5,154 nucleotides of DNA from the NCBI GenBank assembly GCA_022865365.1, contig JALHSW010000039.1, positions 1 through 5,154 on the forward strand. The letters run 5' to 3'. The position numbers were made by a program, and so were the translations under genes. The DNA is from Acidimicrobiia bacterium (GTDB taxonomy: Bacteria; Actinomycetota; Acidimicrobiia; IMCC26256; PALSA-555). Every line of letters begins with the position of its first letter. Positions within the stretch are counted from its first letter, which is position 1. Under the pieces are notes generated by a model, which was not told the DNA's origin, did no database searches, and saw only the letters and a list, made by a program, of their open reading frames with translations. Shown piece after piece: positions 1 through 5,154 of this stretch.

Positions 1-178
1 CAGCGTCCGCGACGGCTGCGTAGTCGACCGTGTCGGCCAGCGCGTCGCTCGCACCGGCACTGGAAAGGTCGACCGACAGCTCGAGGTCGATCTCGAAGGG
101 CTGGGCGCGCGTCTGCTCCTCGGGGAGGACGCCGTGCACGCCGGGCACCCGGAGGCCGGAGATGAGGACCCGGTCCAT
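1..178 (-). CDS. folB: Dihydroneopterin aldolase, N-terminal 59 residues (cut by window edge)
   Basis: FolB cleaves 7,8-dihydroneopterin to 6-hydroxymethyl-7,8-dihydropterin and glycolaldehyde, the folate-pathway step that makes the pterin later joined to pABA by FolP. It is a cytosolic oligomer. The visible part opens MDRVLISGLRVPGVHGVLPE, with the family hallmark HGVLPEE at residues 15-21, QPFEIDLEL at 26-34, and DTVDYAAV at 49-56. Glu21 and Tyr53 match the conserved catalytic Glu and Tyr of characterised FolB proteins. The remaining half of the roughly 120-residue protein, including the expected Lys, lies beyond the left edge. The start is the ATG at 178-176, the only one of three successive repeat-borne ATGs that opens this frame; the other two run into TGA after four codons. 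No Shine-Dalgarno sequence is visible, so translation probably depends on coupling to the upstream gene. Identification is confident. Confidence 0.93.
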   Translation of the reverse strand, partial: MDRVLISGLRVPGVHGVLPEEQTRAQPFEIDLELSVDLSSAGASDALADTVDYAAVADA

Positions 179-210
179 CAGCACAGGTCCATCAGCACAG
201 GTCCATCAGC
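172..210. repeat. 14-bp tandem repeat, 2.8 copies, at the junction before folB
   Basis: The plus-strand unit GGTCCATCAGCACA occurs perfectly at 172-185 and 186-199, with a partial third copy (11 of 14 bases) at 200-210. Read on the coding (minus) strand, each copy holds one TGATG pentamer, a stop codon overlapping a start codon. The array starts at the end of the phosphatase-like gene and ends in the first codons of folB. Copies are identical, which suggests recent slippage or duplication. Because every unit supplies its own stop and start, changing copy number would alter neither neighbouring protein. Confidence 0.95.
178..208 (-). promoter_or_regulatory. Chain of three TGATG stop/start sites with two MDLC minicistrons
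   Basis: The upstream gene ends at TGA (208-206), which overlaps an ATG (206-204) that reads ATG GAC CTG TGC TGA. That TGA (194-192) overlaps a second ATG (192-190) reading the same four residues to another TGA (180-178), which overlaps the real folB ATG (178-176). A ribosome finishing the upstream gene could therefore terminate and reinitiate three times before entering folB. The arrangement is read directly from the sequence. Whether the minicistrons are translated, and whether they reduce or maintain FolB output, is unknown. Confidence 0.7.
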
Positions 211-733
211 GGGGCGGCCGGACGAGCCGCTCGGAGATCGTCGTCGCCACGATCTCGCGTCCCTCGGCGCCGAGCTGGCGACCCGTGATCTTCTCCATCG
301 CGACGATCGCGTGCGCGCCCTCCTGCACGAAGCCCGAGTACATGAGATATCCCGTGAGCACGCCGACGAGGCGGTCGCCGAACTCCTCGTGGTGGATGAG
401 CACCAGCTCAGCGGGCTCGTCGAGCCAGGCGGCGAGGGTCGCATAGATGCGCCCGAGGTTCCGGGCCCAGTCGTCGTGACGCCCCAGCGGGAGGTGCTCG
501 TAGGCGATGCCGGCCTCTTCGTAGGCGTGGAGGTTGTGGGGCGATTCGAGCAACGAGAGGATGTGGGTGAATCCGTGGCCGGCGAGCCAGATGAGCTCTT
601 CCTGGCGTCGCACCTTGCGGTGGTTGCGGGCGAAGCCCCCGGGTCGCTCCGACGCGGCGAGGCGGTCCTGCACGATCCAGCAGAACCCGCGCGGCTCGAG
701 TCCTTGCGCCCAGCGCCCGCGGAGCGTGGTCAT
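206..733 (-). CDS. Dual-specificity-phosphatase-like protein lacking the catalytic Cys (175 aa)
   Basis: I do not recognise this protein by name, but its layout resembles the small dual-specificity/tyrosine phosphatase fold. WIVQDRLAAS sits near residues 19-28, an L-x(2)-G-x(2)-HILSLLES strand at 50-64, YEEAGIAYEHLPL at 71-83, and a strand plus loop VLIHHEEFGDR at 111-121, followed by a helix containing TGYLMYSG. In active members that loop is HCx5R. Here the Cys position is His115, the Arg is kept (Arg121), and the loop Gly is displaced by one residue (Gly119). Cys-phosphate catalysis therefore looks impossible, suggesting a pseudophosphatase, a phosphate-binding protein or a different chemistry. 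The start is the ATG at 733-731, whose A lies in a TGATG overlap with the folP stop; longer in-frame starts would run back inside folP. It ends in the repeat-borne TGATG before folB, so it is tied to folate genes on both sides. No signal peptide or membrane segment is visible. The gene call is strong; the family assignment is moderate. Confidence 0.7.
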   Translation of the reverse strand: MTTLRGRWAQGLEPRGFCWIVQDRLAASERPGGFARNHRKVRRQEELIWLAGHGFTHILSLLESPHNLHAYEEAGIAYEHLPLGRHDDWARNLGRIYATLAAWLDEPAELVLIHHEEFGDRLVGVLTGYLMYSGFVQEGAHAIVAMEKITGRQLGAEGREIVATTISERLVRPPR

Positions 734-1644
734 CAGGCGGCCGCCTCGAGCATCACGGCGAGGAGCGCTACGGCGCGCGCGGCCGAGCGCGGTTCGTGCA
801 CACGCACGATTCGCGCGCCTGCGTCGAGGGCCCACACCACCGAGGCGAGCGTGCCGTCGTCGCGATCTTCGGGAATCGGCTCGCCCACGACGCCGGCGAC
901 GTCGCGCAGCACGCTCCCGAGAAAGCGCTTGCGTGACGTGCCCACGAGCACGGGCACGCGTACGCGTGCTACGAGCTCGTCGAGGTGCGCGAGGAGGGTG
1001 AGGTTATGGGCGACGGTCTTGCCGAAGCCGATCCCCGGATCGGCGGCGAGCGCCTCGTGGGCGATGCCGGCTGATCGCGCCGCGTCGAGCCGCTCGACGA
1101 GGACGTCGCCCACTTCGCGCACGACGTCGTCGTAGCTCGGCGCGTCCTGCATCGAGCGCGGGTCTCCCAACATGTGCATCGCGACGTACCCGACGCCGGC
1201 CTCGGCGACTGTCCCGAGCATCGCGTCGTCACCGCGCCCGGCCGCCACATCGTTCACAATCGTCGCCCCGGCCTCGATCGCGGCGGCCGCGACACCGGCC
1301 TTCGTGGTGTCGATGCTCACGGGCACACCGGCCGCGGCGGCGAGTCGCGCGACGACCGGCAGGACCCGCCGTCGTTCCTCGACCTCGTCGACTGCCGCGG
1401 CGCCGGGGCGCGTCGACTCTCCGCCCACATCGAGCAGATCCGCCCCGGCGTCGACGAGGGCGAGACCGTGCGCGACGGCCGCGTCAGCATCGAGAAAGCG
1501 ACCGCCGTCGGAGAAGGAGTCGGGCGTGACGTTCACGATCCCCATCACCACGGGGCGCGACCCACACACACTCGACCACCGGAACACGGCGGCAGCGTAC
1601 CGGCGCCGCCAGCAGCGTGGTCGACATGTGTTCGCGACCCCCAT
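733..1644 (-). CDS. folP: Dihydropteroate synthase
   Basis: FolP condenses 6-hydroxymethyl-dihydropterin diphosphate with p-aminobenzoate to give dihydropteroate, and is the sulfonamide target. The 303-residue TIM-barrel protein carries all the expected motifs: NVTPDSFSDGG (38-48), GGESTRPG (74-81), SIDTTK (110-115), VNDVAAG (130-136), MHMLGDPRSMQ (156-166), DPGIGFGKT (202-210), GTSRKRF (235-241) and the terminal RVHEP (281-285), where RVHDV is more usual. The ATG at 1644-1642 lies 13 nt after the folE stop, which suits a tight operon. It gives a rather long Arg/Cys-rich leader of about 30 residues before the conserved RPVVMGIVNV, so a GTG at 1587 (residue 20) is a plausible alternative. The region before the ATG is pyrimidine-rich, with no Shine-Dalgarno sequence. 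The stop overlaps the next start as TGATG. Identification is secure; the start is less certain. Confidence 0.95.
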   Translation of the reverse strand: MGVANTCRPRCWRRRYAAAVFRWSSVCGSRPVVMGIVNVTPDSFSDGGRFLDADAAVAHGLALVDAGADLLDVGGESTRPGAAAVDEVEERRRVLPVVARLAAAAGVPVSIDTTKAGVAAAAIEAGATIVNDVAAGRGDDAMLGTVAEAGVGYVAMHMLGDPRSMQDAPSYDDVVREVGDVLVERLDAARSAGIAHEALAADPGIGFGKTVAHNLTLLAHLDELVARVRVPVLVGTSRKRFLGSVLRDVAGVVGEPIPEDRDDGTLASVVWALDAGARIVRVHEPRSAARAVALLAVMLEAAA

Positions 1645-1657
1645 GTGAGGAAAGGAC

Positions 1658-2254
1658 CTAGAGACGGTTCCCGGGGTGGGTGATGAGGCTCATCGCCTCG
1701 GACCGGGTCGCCGGGTTCGTCTTGAAGAGGCCCCGGACCGCGCTCGTGATCGTGAGCGCGCCGGGCTTCTTCACCCCTCGCATCGACATGCAGAGGTGCT
1801 CGGCCTCGATCATCACGAGCACGCCCTCGGGCCGGAGCTGCTCCATGAGCGCGTCGGCAATCTGGGTCGTGAGCCGCTCCTGCACCTGTGGACGGCGCGC
1901 GAATCCCTCCACCAGTCGGGCGATCTTCGACAGGCCCGTGAGGCGACCGTCCGGGCCCGGGATGTACGCGACGTGCGCCCGTCCGGCGAACGGTACGAGG
2001 TGATGCTCGCAGCAGGAGAACAGCGGGATGTCGCGCACCATCACCATCTCGTCGTGATCGGCCTCGAACGTGACGCTCAGGTGGCGCGCGGGATCGTCGT
2101 GCAGACCACTGAAGATCTCGGCGTACATGGAGGCGACCCGTCGCGGCGTCTCCAGCAAGCCGTCACGCTTCGGGTCCTCACCGATCGCCTCGAGGATCTC
2201 GAGCACCGCTCGCTCGATGCGGGGCTGATCGACGCTGAAACCCGGGTCGCTCAC
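1658..2254 (-). CDS. folE: GTP cyclohydrolase I (FolE, type IA)
   Basis: FolE converts GTP to 7,8-dihydroneopterin triphosphate and formate, committing purine nucleotide to folate synthesis; the enzyme is a cytosolic, zinc-dependent decamer. The 198-residue protein has the usual family length. It shows GLLETPRRVASMYAEIFSG (32-50), SCCEHHLVPF (80-89), the GLSKIARLVEGFARRPQVQE stretch (107-126), and EAEHLCMSMRGVKKPG (150-165). By comparison with the E. coli enzyme, the zinc ligands would be Cys82, His85 and Cys155, all present, as is the conserved HH pair. The start is GTG at 2254-2252. An in-frame TAG a few codons upstream rules out a longer form. It begins 24 nt after the hpt stop and ends 13 nt before folP. 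In mycobacteria ftsH directly precedes folE; here hpt does. No Shine-Dalgarno sequence is obvious. Confidence 0.97.
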   Translation of the reverse strand: MSDPGFSVDQPRIERAVLEILEAIGEDPKRDGLLETPRRVASMYAEIFSGLHDDPARHLSVTFEADHDEMVMVRDIPLFSCCEHHLVPFAGRAHVAYIPGPDGRLTGLSKIARLVEGFARRPQVQERLTTQIADALMEQLRPEGVLVMIEAEHLCMSMRGVKKPGALTITSAVRGLFKTNPATRSEAMSLITHPGNRL

Positions 2255-2278
2255 GGCAGCAGGCTAGGCCATGCCCGG

Positions 2279-2833
2279 TCAGGCCGGTTCCGGCCCGAGG
2301 TACTCGTGGACCGCGTCAAGGTTGCGATACCGCTCGGCAACGTCGAGCCCGTAGCCGACGACGAACGCGGGCGGAATCCGGAAGCCGACGTACCGCAGGT
2401 CGAGGTCGCTGCGCTGGAGGCCGTCCTTCACCAGGAGCGCGCAGATCTCCAACGAGCGCGGGCCGCGGTGCGCGAGGTTCTTGCGCAGGTACGCGAGTGT
2501 GAGTCCCGAGTCGACGATGTCTTCCACGATGATCACGTCGCGATTCGAAAGGTCGACATCGAGATCCTTGAGGATGCGCACCACACCGCTGGTGCGGGTG
2601 GCCGACCCGTACGACGCGACAGCCATGAAGTCGAACTCGACGGGGAGCGCGATCGCACGCGACAGATCGGCCATGAACATCGCCGCGCCCTTGAGCACAC
2701 CGACGAGGAGCGGGGCACGATCCGCGTAGTCGGCCGTGATCTCCGCGCCCAGCTCGTCGATCCGATGAGCGAGATCGTCGGACGAGACCACAACCGGACC
2801 CAACACCGGGTCCTGGTTGGGGTGGCCGCTCAC
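2279..2833 (-). CDS. hpt: Hypoxanthine phosphoribosyltransferase
   Basis: Hpt joins hypoxanthine (and usually guanine) to PRPP to form IMP or GMP, salvaging purines in the cytosol. The predicted product has 184 residues, normal for bacterial Hpt. Visible motifs are GVLKGAAMFMADL (45-57, pyrophosphate loop), VEFDFMAVASYG (65-76, flexible loop), the PRPP signature VIIVEDIVDSGLTL (100-113) with the acidic pair Glu104-Asp105 and catalytic-type Asp108, and VGFRIPPAFVVGYGLDVAER (149-168). In that last block the common IPDEFVVGYGLDY reads IPPAFVVGYGLDV, but the purine-stacking Phe157 and the metal-associated Asp164 remain, so activity is expected. The start GTG at 2833-2831 leads into SGHPNQDP, 10 nt after the tilS stop; the frame is open much further upstream, but that part lies within tilS. 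The gene is followed by folE after 24 nt. Confidence 0.95.
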   Translation of the reverse strand: MSGHPNQDPVLGPVVVSSDDLAHRIDELGAEITADYADRAPLLVGVLKGAAMFMADLSRAIALPVEFDFMAVASYGSATRTSGVVRILKDLDVDLSNRDVIIVEDIVDSGLTLAYLRKNLAHRGPRSLEICALLVKDGLQRSDLDLRYVGFRIPPAFVVGYGLDVAERYRNLDAVHEYLGPEPA

Positions 2834-2843
2834 TGCGGGCACG

Positions 2844-3782
2844 CTACTGCGGCCCCGTGAGGAAGAGACACCCGCCACTGCGCCGTACGTTGCGCCCGCC
2901 GGCCAGCTCCGTGCCTCGAGCGTCGCCGCGCGCGACGGCGAGCACCCGCTCGACCTCGTCGAACGACGGCGGCGGAGCGCCGAGCCAGCAGCGCACCGCA
3001 CGTCTCGCCAGCGCGAGCGGGAGCTGGACGAGCGGAGCCGCCGGCGCGGCGTCGACCGATGGAGCGGGCCAGGCGGCGCGGGCAAGGGCGTCGAGATACT
3101 CGGTCTCCGTGCGGAGCACGTCGGCCTGGCGGGTCAGCACCGGCACCAGATCCCGTCCGGCACCGACCGCCAGAAGCGGCAGCACCTCATGGCGCACCCA
3201 CGATCGCCGCAACGACACGTCGTCGTTCGACGGGTCGCGCACCGGCTCCAACCCGAGGCCGACGCAGATCGCCTCGGTCTCGGCCCGTCGGAGCCGAAGG
3301 AGCGGGCGGACGATCCGTCCGCGTCGCACCGCCATGCCGGCCAGGCCCGACGCGGCGCTTCCCCGGAGCAGGGCGAGTACAACGGTCTCGGCCTGGTCGT
3401 CGGCCGTATGCCCGACCAGGACCGCCGACGCGCCGTGCTCGTCGGCCGCGGCGTCGAGCGCGCCGTACCGCGCCGCTCGGGCGCGGGCCTCGAGGTTGCC
3501 CCCGTGCCCCACGTCGACGCGCCGGGCCTCGAACGCCGTGCCGAGCGCGGCGGCGAACGTGGCGACTGCATCTGCTTCGTCGGCGCTGCAGTCGCGCAGG
3601 CCGTGATCGACGTGCACGGCAATCGGAACGAGACCGCGATCGGCTGCGAGCGCAAGGAGAGCGGTCGAGTCGGGCCCACCGGAGCAGGCAACCACCACCG
3701 GTGCAGTCACCGGCGCGCCCGGCTCGTCGAGCCCGACGAGTCGCCCGCGAACGTCGGCGAGCGGATCGATCCGGGTGTGCAC
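2844..3782 (-). CDS. tilS: tRNA(Ile)-lysidine synthetase
   Basis: TilS uses ATP to attach lysine to C34 of the CAU-anticodon tRNA-Ile, changing both its charging and its decoding from Met to Ile (AUA). The N-type ATP-pyrophosphatase P-loop SGGPDST is at residues 34-40, followed by HVDHGLR (57-63), a NLEARARAARY helix, GHTADDQAET, and the family block DPSNDD...RRSWVRHEVLPLL. At 312 residues it resembles short actinobacterial TilS proteins that lack the long C-terminal extension of the E. coli enzyme. I placed the start at GTG 3782-3780, 2 nt after the metalloprotease stop, because it sits close before the conserved core. ATGs at 3830 and 3884 are open in frame but would overlap the upstream gene with an Arg-rich leader. 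No Shine-Dalgarno sequence is visible, so coupling is likely. The tilS–hpt adjacency is common in many bacteria. Confidence 0.95.
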   Translation of the reverse strand: MHTRIDPLADVRGRLVGLDEPGAPVTAPVVVACSGGPDSTALLALAADRGLVPIAVHVDHGLRDCSADEADAVATFAAALGTAFEARRVDVGHGGNLEARARAARYGALDAAADEHGASAVLVGHTADDQAETVVLALLRGSAASGLAGMAVRRGRIVRPLLRLRRAETEAICVGLGLEPVRDPSNDDVSLRRSWVRHEVLPLLAVGAGRDLVPVLTRQADVLRTETEYLDALARAAWPAPSVDAAPAAPLVQLPLALARRAVRCWLGAPPPSFDEVERVLAVARGDARGTELAGGRNVRRSGGCLFLTGPQ

Positions 3783-3784
3783 CG

Positions 3785-4939
3785 TCAGGTGGCCGGAGCA
3801 GGCTCGTGACGGTCCACGCGCGCGAGCCATGCCGTGGGCGTGTCGAGCTCGTCGATCGTCGGGAGGTACTCGGGCCCGCGCCATGCCGCGTCGAGAGCTC
3901 GTGGACCGGCCTCGCGTTCGATCGCCGCGACGAACTGCTCACCCACCTCGTACTGGCGCATCTTCGAGTCGATGCCGAGCAGCTTCGACACGAGGCCACC
4001 GATCCCTTGTGAACGGCGACGCGCCTGCAGCACCCGGGCCATGCGGTCCTGGCCGGCGACATGCACTCGCCCCAGCTCGTTCATCACCCGGTTCCCGTGA
4101 CCTTCGAGGACCGACATGAGCGCCTGGATCTGCGCGAGCGTGCCGCGGTGCTCGGGGGTCGCGAGCAGCGCAACGATGCCGCCGTCGTCGAGCGGGTTCC
4201 GTCCGCGACGCAGCTCGTCGGCGGCGCGCAGGAGCGCAGCCACGATCTGTCGAGGATCGGCGTCCACGCCGCCGAGCGCCCCTTCGACCAGGCCGAGGAA
4301 GTAGTCGCGCATCCACGGAACGCCGAGGAACTGGGCGCGGTGGGTGACTTCATGGATCGCGATCCAGAGCCTGAAGTCGTGTGGCCGGAACGCGAAGCGC
4401 TTCTCGAGCGCAAGGATGTTCGCGCCCACGTAGTAGACGGCGTCGCCGTCCGTGTCAGCTCCGGGATCGCCGGTGCTCGACGCACCGTCGTCGGGGACGA
4501 GCAGGTCGTACTGCCCGAGGACGCGCTGCGAAAACCAGCCGAGCAGGACACCGACCTCGGTCGCGCTGACCGTGCGGCCGATCGGGGCGAACGGGCTCTT
4601 GACGAGCCGACTCCCGAGCTTCGCGGTCAGCGGTCCGAGGAGTCGACGCATCGACGCGACGTTCGCGTCGACCCAACCGCTGCGGTCGAGAACGGACGCG
4701 CGCGCGGCGCCGACGACGTGGAGCCCGGTGTGCTCCGAGACGAGCGCCTCGGCCTGCGTCGTGACCGACGCGAAGTCCTCCGCGAGCGACGCCGCGAGGT
4801 ACGAGTCGGCGATGGGATCACGGCCGGCGATCCGGCGGGCGACCCGCGCGGCAAGTGCCCAGTCGACCGGCTCCGGAACCTGCTGGGCCGCGGCGTCGTG
4901 ATCGAGGGACCCGGCCGCAGGCGCCGCAGCGGAAGTCAC
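3785..4939 (-). CDS. Zinc-dependent metalloprotease-like protein (Zincin_2/DUF2342 family)
   Basis: The 384-residue protein matches the actinobacterial DUF2342 (Zincin_2) family. The strongest block is FRLWIAIHEVTHRAQFLGVPWMRDY, split here as FRLWIAI (189-195) and HEVTHRAQF (196-204), an intact HExxH zinc site, then VPWMRDY (207-213). A later LEGHGNRVM around 278-286 could provide the third zinc ligand (Glu279). Residues 134-149 (GWFSQRVLGQYDLLVP) and VYYVGANI near 168-175 are also typical. Between them lies an Asp/Ser/Gly-rich loop (about 150-167). Some family members have been annotated as associated with coenzyme F420 biosynthesis because of their species distribution, but substrate and role are unknown to me. 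No signal peptide is visible, so it is probably cytosolic. The start is GTG 4939-4937, overlapping the upstream TGA as GTGA; in-frame ATGs further up lie within the small upstream gene. In mycobacteria a relative also precedes tilS. Confidence 0.9.
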   Translation of the reverse strand: MTSAAAPAAGSLDHDAAAQQVPEPVDWALAARVARRIAGRDPIADSYLAASLAEDFASVTTQAEALVSEHTGLHVVGAARASVLDRSGWVDANVASMRRLLGPLTAKLGSRLVKSPFAPIGRTVSATEVGVLLGWFSQRVLGQYDLLVPDDGASSTGDPGADTDGDAVYYVGANILALEKRFAFRPHDFRLWIAIHEVTHRAQFLGVPWMRDYFLGLVEGALGGVDADPRQIVAALLRAADELRRGRNPLDDGGIVALLATPEHRGTLAQIQALMSVLEGHGNRVMNELGRVHVAGQDRMARVLQARRRSQGIGGLVSKLLGIDSKMRQYEVGEQFVAAIEREAGPRALDAAWRGPEYLPTIDELDTPTAWLARVDRHEPAPAT

Positions 4940-5082
4940 TCGACCCGCTTGCCCCGGTACCTCGGCACGAGGACCTTGCGGACGTAGCCGAGCCCCAAGC
5001 CGATCGCCATCGCGATGAAGCTGATCGCCAGGATCGGGGCGAGCCAGTAGAACCACGGGTATTGCGAGTCGGCGAGGATCAC
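4936..5082 (-). CDS. Small single-pass membrane protein (about 48 aa)
   Basis: This reading frame encodes ILADSQYPWFYWLAP followed by ILAISFIAMAIGLGLGYV, one convincing hydrophobic segment with an aromatic entry, then a basic tail RKVLVPRYRGKRVE. By the positive-inside rule the tail should be cytoplasmic. I do not recognise the family and assign no function. A GTG at 5082-5080 is preferred because the purine-rich AAGGA at 5097-5093 lies 10 nt before it; a GTG at 5088 is the alternative, only 4 nt from that site. The frame stays open to the right edge through the 15-bp repeat, where it would read a charged (DRDEP)n tail, so a longer N-terminus is possible but has poor third-position G/C. The stop overlaps the metalloprotease GTG (GTGA), implying co-translation. 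It is too short for standard gene calling and could easily be missed. Confidence 0.65.
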   Translation of the reverse strand: MILADSQYPWFYWLAPILAISFIAMAIGLGLGYVRKVLVPRYRGKRVE

Positions 5083-5154
5083 GCGCACGGATTCCTTCTC
5101 ATCACGGTCAGGCTCATCACGGTCAGGCTCATCACGGTCAGGCTCATCACGGTC
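5079..5154 (-). CDS. Possible C-terminal tail of an upstream gene reading through the repeat
   Basis: One frame is open from the right edge through the tandem repeat, reading (VMSLT)n and then VMRRNPCA before a TGA at 5081-5079. Its repeat codons (GTG ATG AGC CTG ACC) all end in G or C, matching the bias of the confirmed genes, whereas the alternative DRDEP frame has only two of five. The stop overlaps the GTG of the small membrane protein as GTGA, the same junction that follows that gene. The last codons (AGA AGG AAT) are less typical. Without sequence beyond the edge this remains a weak call; the repeat could equally be untranslated. Confidence 0.25.
   Translation of the reverse strand, partial: TVMSLTVMSLTVMSLTVMRRNPCA
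5093..5097 (-). promoter_or_regulatory. Candidate Shine-Dalgarno site for the small membrane protein
   Basis: The coding strand reads GAGAAGGAATCC just upstream of two in-frame GTG codons. The AAGGA core is 4 nt before GTG 5088 and 10 nt before GTG 5082. Since AAGGA pairs with the 5' part of the Shine-Dalgarno consensus, the second spacing is the more natural. It is the clearest ribosome-binding sequence I noticed at any start in this window. Confidence 0.5.
5098..5154. repeat. 15-bp perfect tandem repeat, 3.8 copies, running off the right edge
   Basis: The plus-strand unit CTCATCACGGTCAGG occurs at 5098-5112, 5113-5127 and 5128-5142, with 12 bases of a fourth copy at 5143-5154 where the window ends, so the true copy number is unknown. 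No mismatch separates the copies. The unit length is a multiple of three: on the minus strand it is open as (DRDEP)n or (VMSLT)n and closed in the third frame. Each unit contains TGATG on the coding strand, as does the 14-bp repeat before folB. Confidence 0.95.

Noticed and set aside
172..210. CRISPR-like array or attachment site at the 14-bp repeat
   Set aside because: The units are directly adjacent with no spacers and are too short; no integrase, tRNA gene or other mobile element is visible.
734..835. 34-residue extension of the phosphatase-like protein
   Set aside because: Arg-rich and lying entirely inside the folP coding region; the TGATG start at 733 is more natural.
134..1135. 333-codon plus-strand open frame
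   Set aside because: Antisense to the phosphatase-like gene and folP; low-complexity Arg/Ser/Thr-rich C-terminus and no domain.
1645..1657. Terminator or promoter in the folE-folP gap
   Set aside because: Only 13 nt, with no hairpin or promoter-like elements.
1676..2860. 394-codon open frame on the plus strand
   Set aside because: It lies wholly antisense to folE and hpt, both with full family motifs. Its product is rich in Arg, His and Glu with no recognisable domain, as expected of a shadow frame in G+C-rich DNA.
2817..3809. 330-codon plus-strand open frame
   Set aside because: Antisense to tilS, whose P-loop and family motifs are intact; composition is that of a shadow frame.
4061..4987. 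308-codon plus-strand open frame
   Set aside because: Antisense to the metalloprotease; highly charged and without recognisable motifs.
4940..5056. Longer N-terminus for the metalloprotease starting upstream of 4939
   Set aside because: The extra 39 residues are the off-frame reading of the small membrane protein; the GTGA overlap gives a much better start.

Overview
The window is a compact, G+C-rich bacterial operon read entirely from the minus strand, so transcription runs from the right edge to the left. Gene content and order (zincin-type metalloprotease, tilS, hpt, folE, folP, folB) match a block familiar from Actinobacteria. In mycobacteria the two halves are a DUF2342 protein–tilS–hpt and ftsH–folE–folP–folB. 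The actinobacterial zincin family, frequent GTG starts and strong third-position G/C fit a high-G+C actinobacterium. I suspect the class Acidimicrobiia, but this is inference and cannot be proven here.

Layout in transcription order: a 15-bp perfect tandem repeat at the right edge (5098-5154); a small single-pass membrane protein of about 48 residues (4936-5082); a Zincin_2/DUF2342 metalloprotease with an intact HEVTH site (3785-4939); tRNA-Ile lysidine synthetase TilS (2844-3782); hypoxanthine phosphoribosyltransferase Hpt (2279-2833); GTP cyclohydrolase I FolE (1658-2254); dihydropteroate synthase FolP (733-1644); a dual-specificity-phosphatase-like protein with His where the catalytic Cys should be (206-733); and the first 59 residues of dihydroneopterin aldolase FolB (1-178). 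Every gap is 27 nt or shorter and three junctions are stop/start overlaps. I see no internal promoter or terminator, so the promoter is probably beyond the right edge and translational coupling looks widespread.

The genes join purine salvage (Hpt), tRNA decoding (TilS) and early folate synthesis (FolE, FolB, FolP). The phosphatase-like gene lies inside the folate cluster, where the dephosphorylation step between FolE and FolB has no dedicated enzyme in this window.

The least ordinary features are: (i) a 14-bp tandem repeat at the junction before folB, which makes three successive TGATG stop/start sites and two five-codon minicistrons (M-D-L-C-stop) placed end to end; (ii) the apparent loss of the phosphatase catalytic Cys in the gene just upstream; (iii) the 15-bp repeat at the window edge, whose unit also contains TGATG and is open in two frames; and (iv) the absence of ftsH between hpt and folE.
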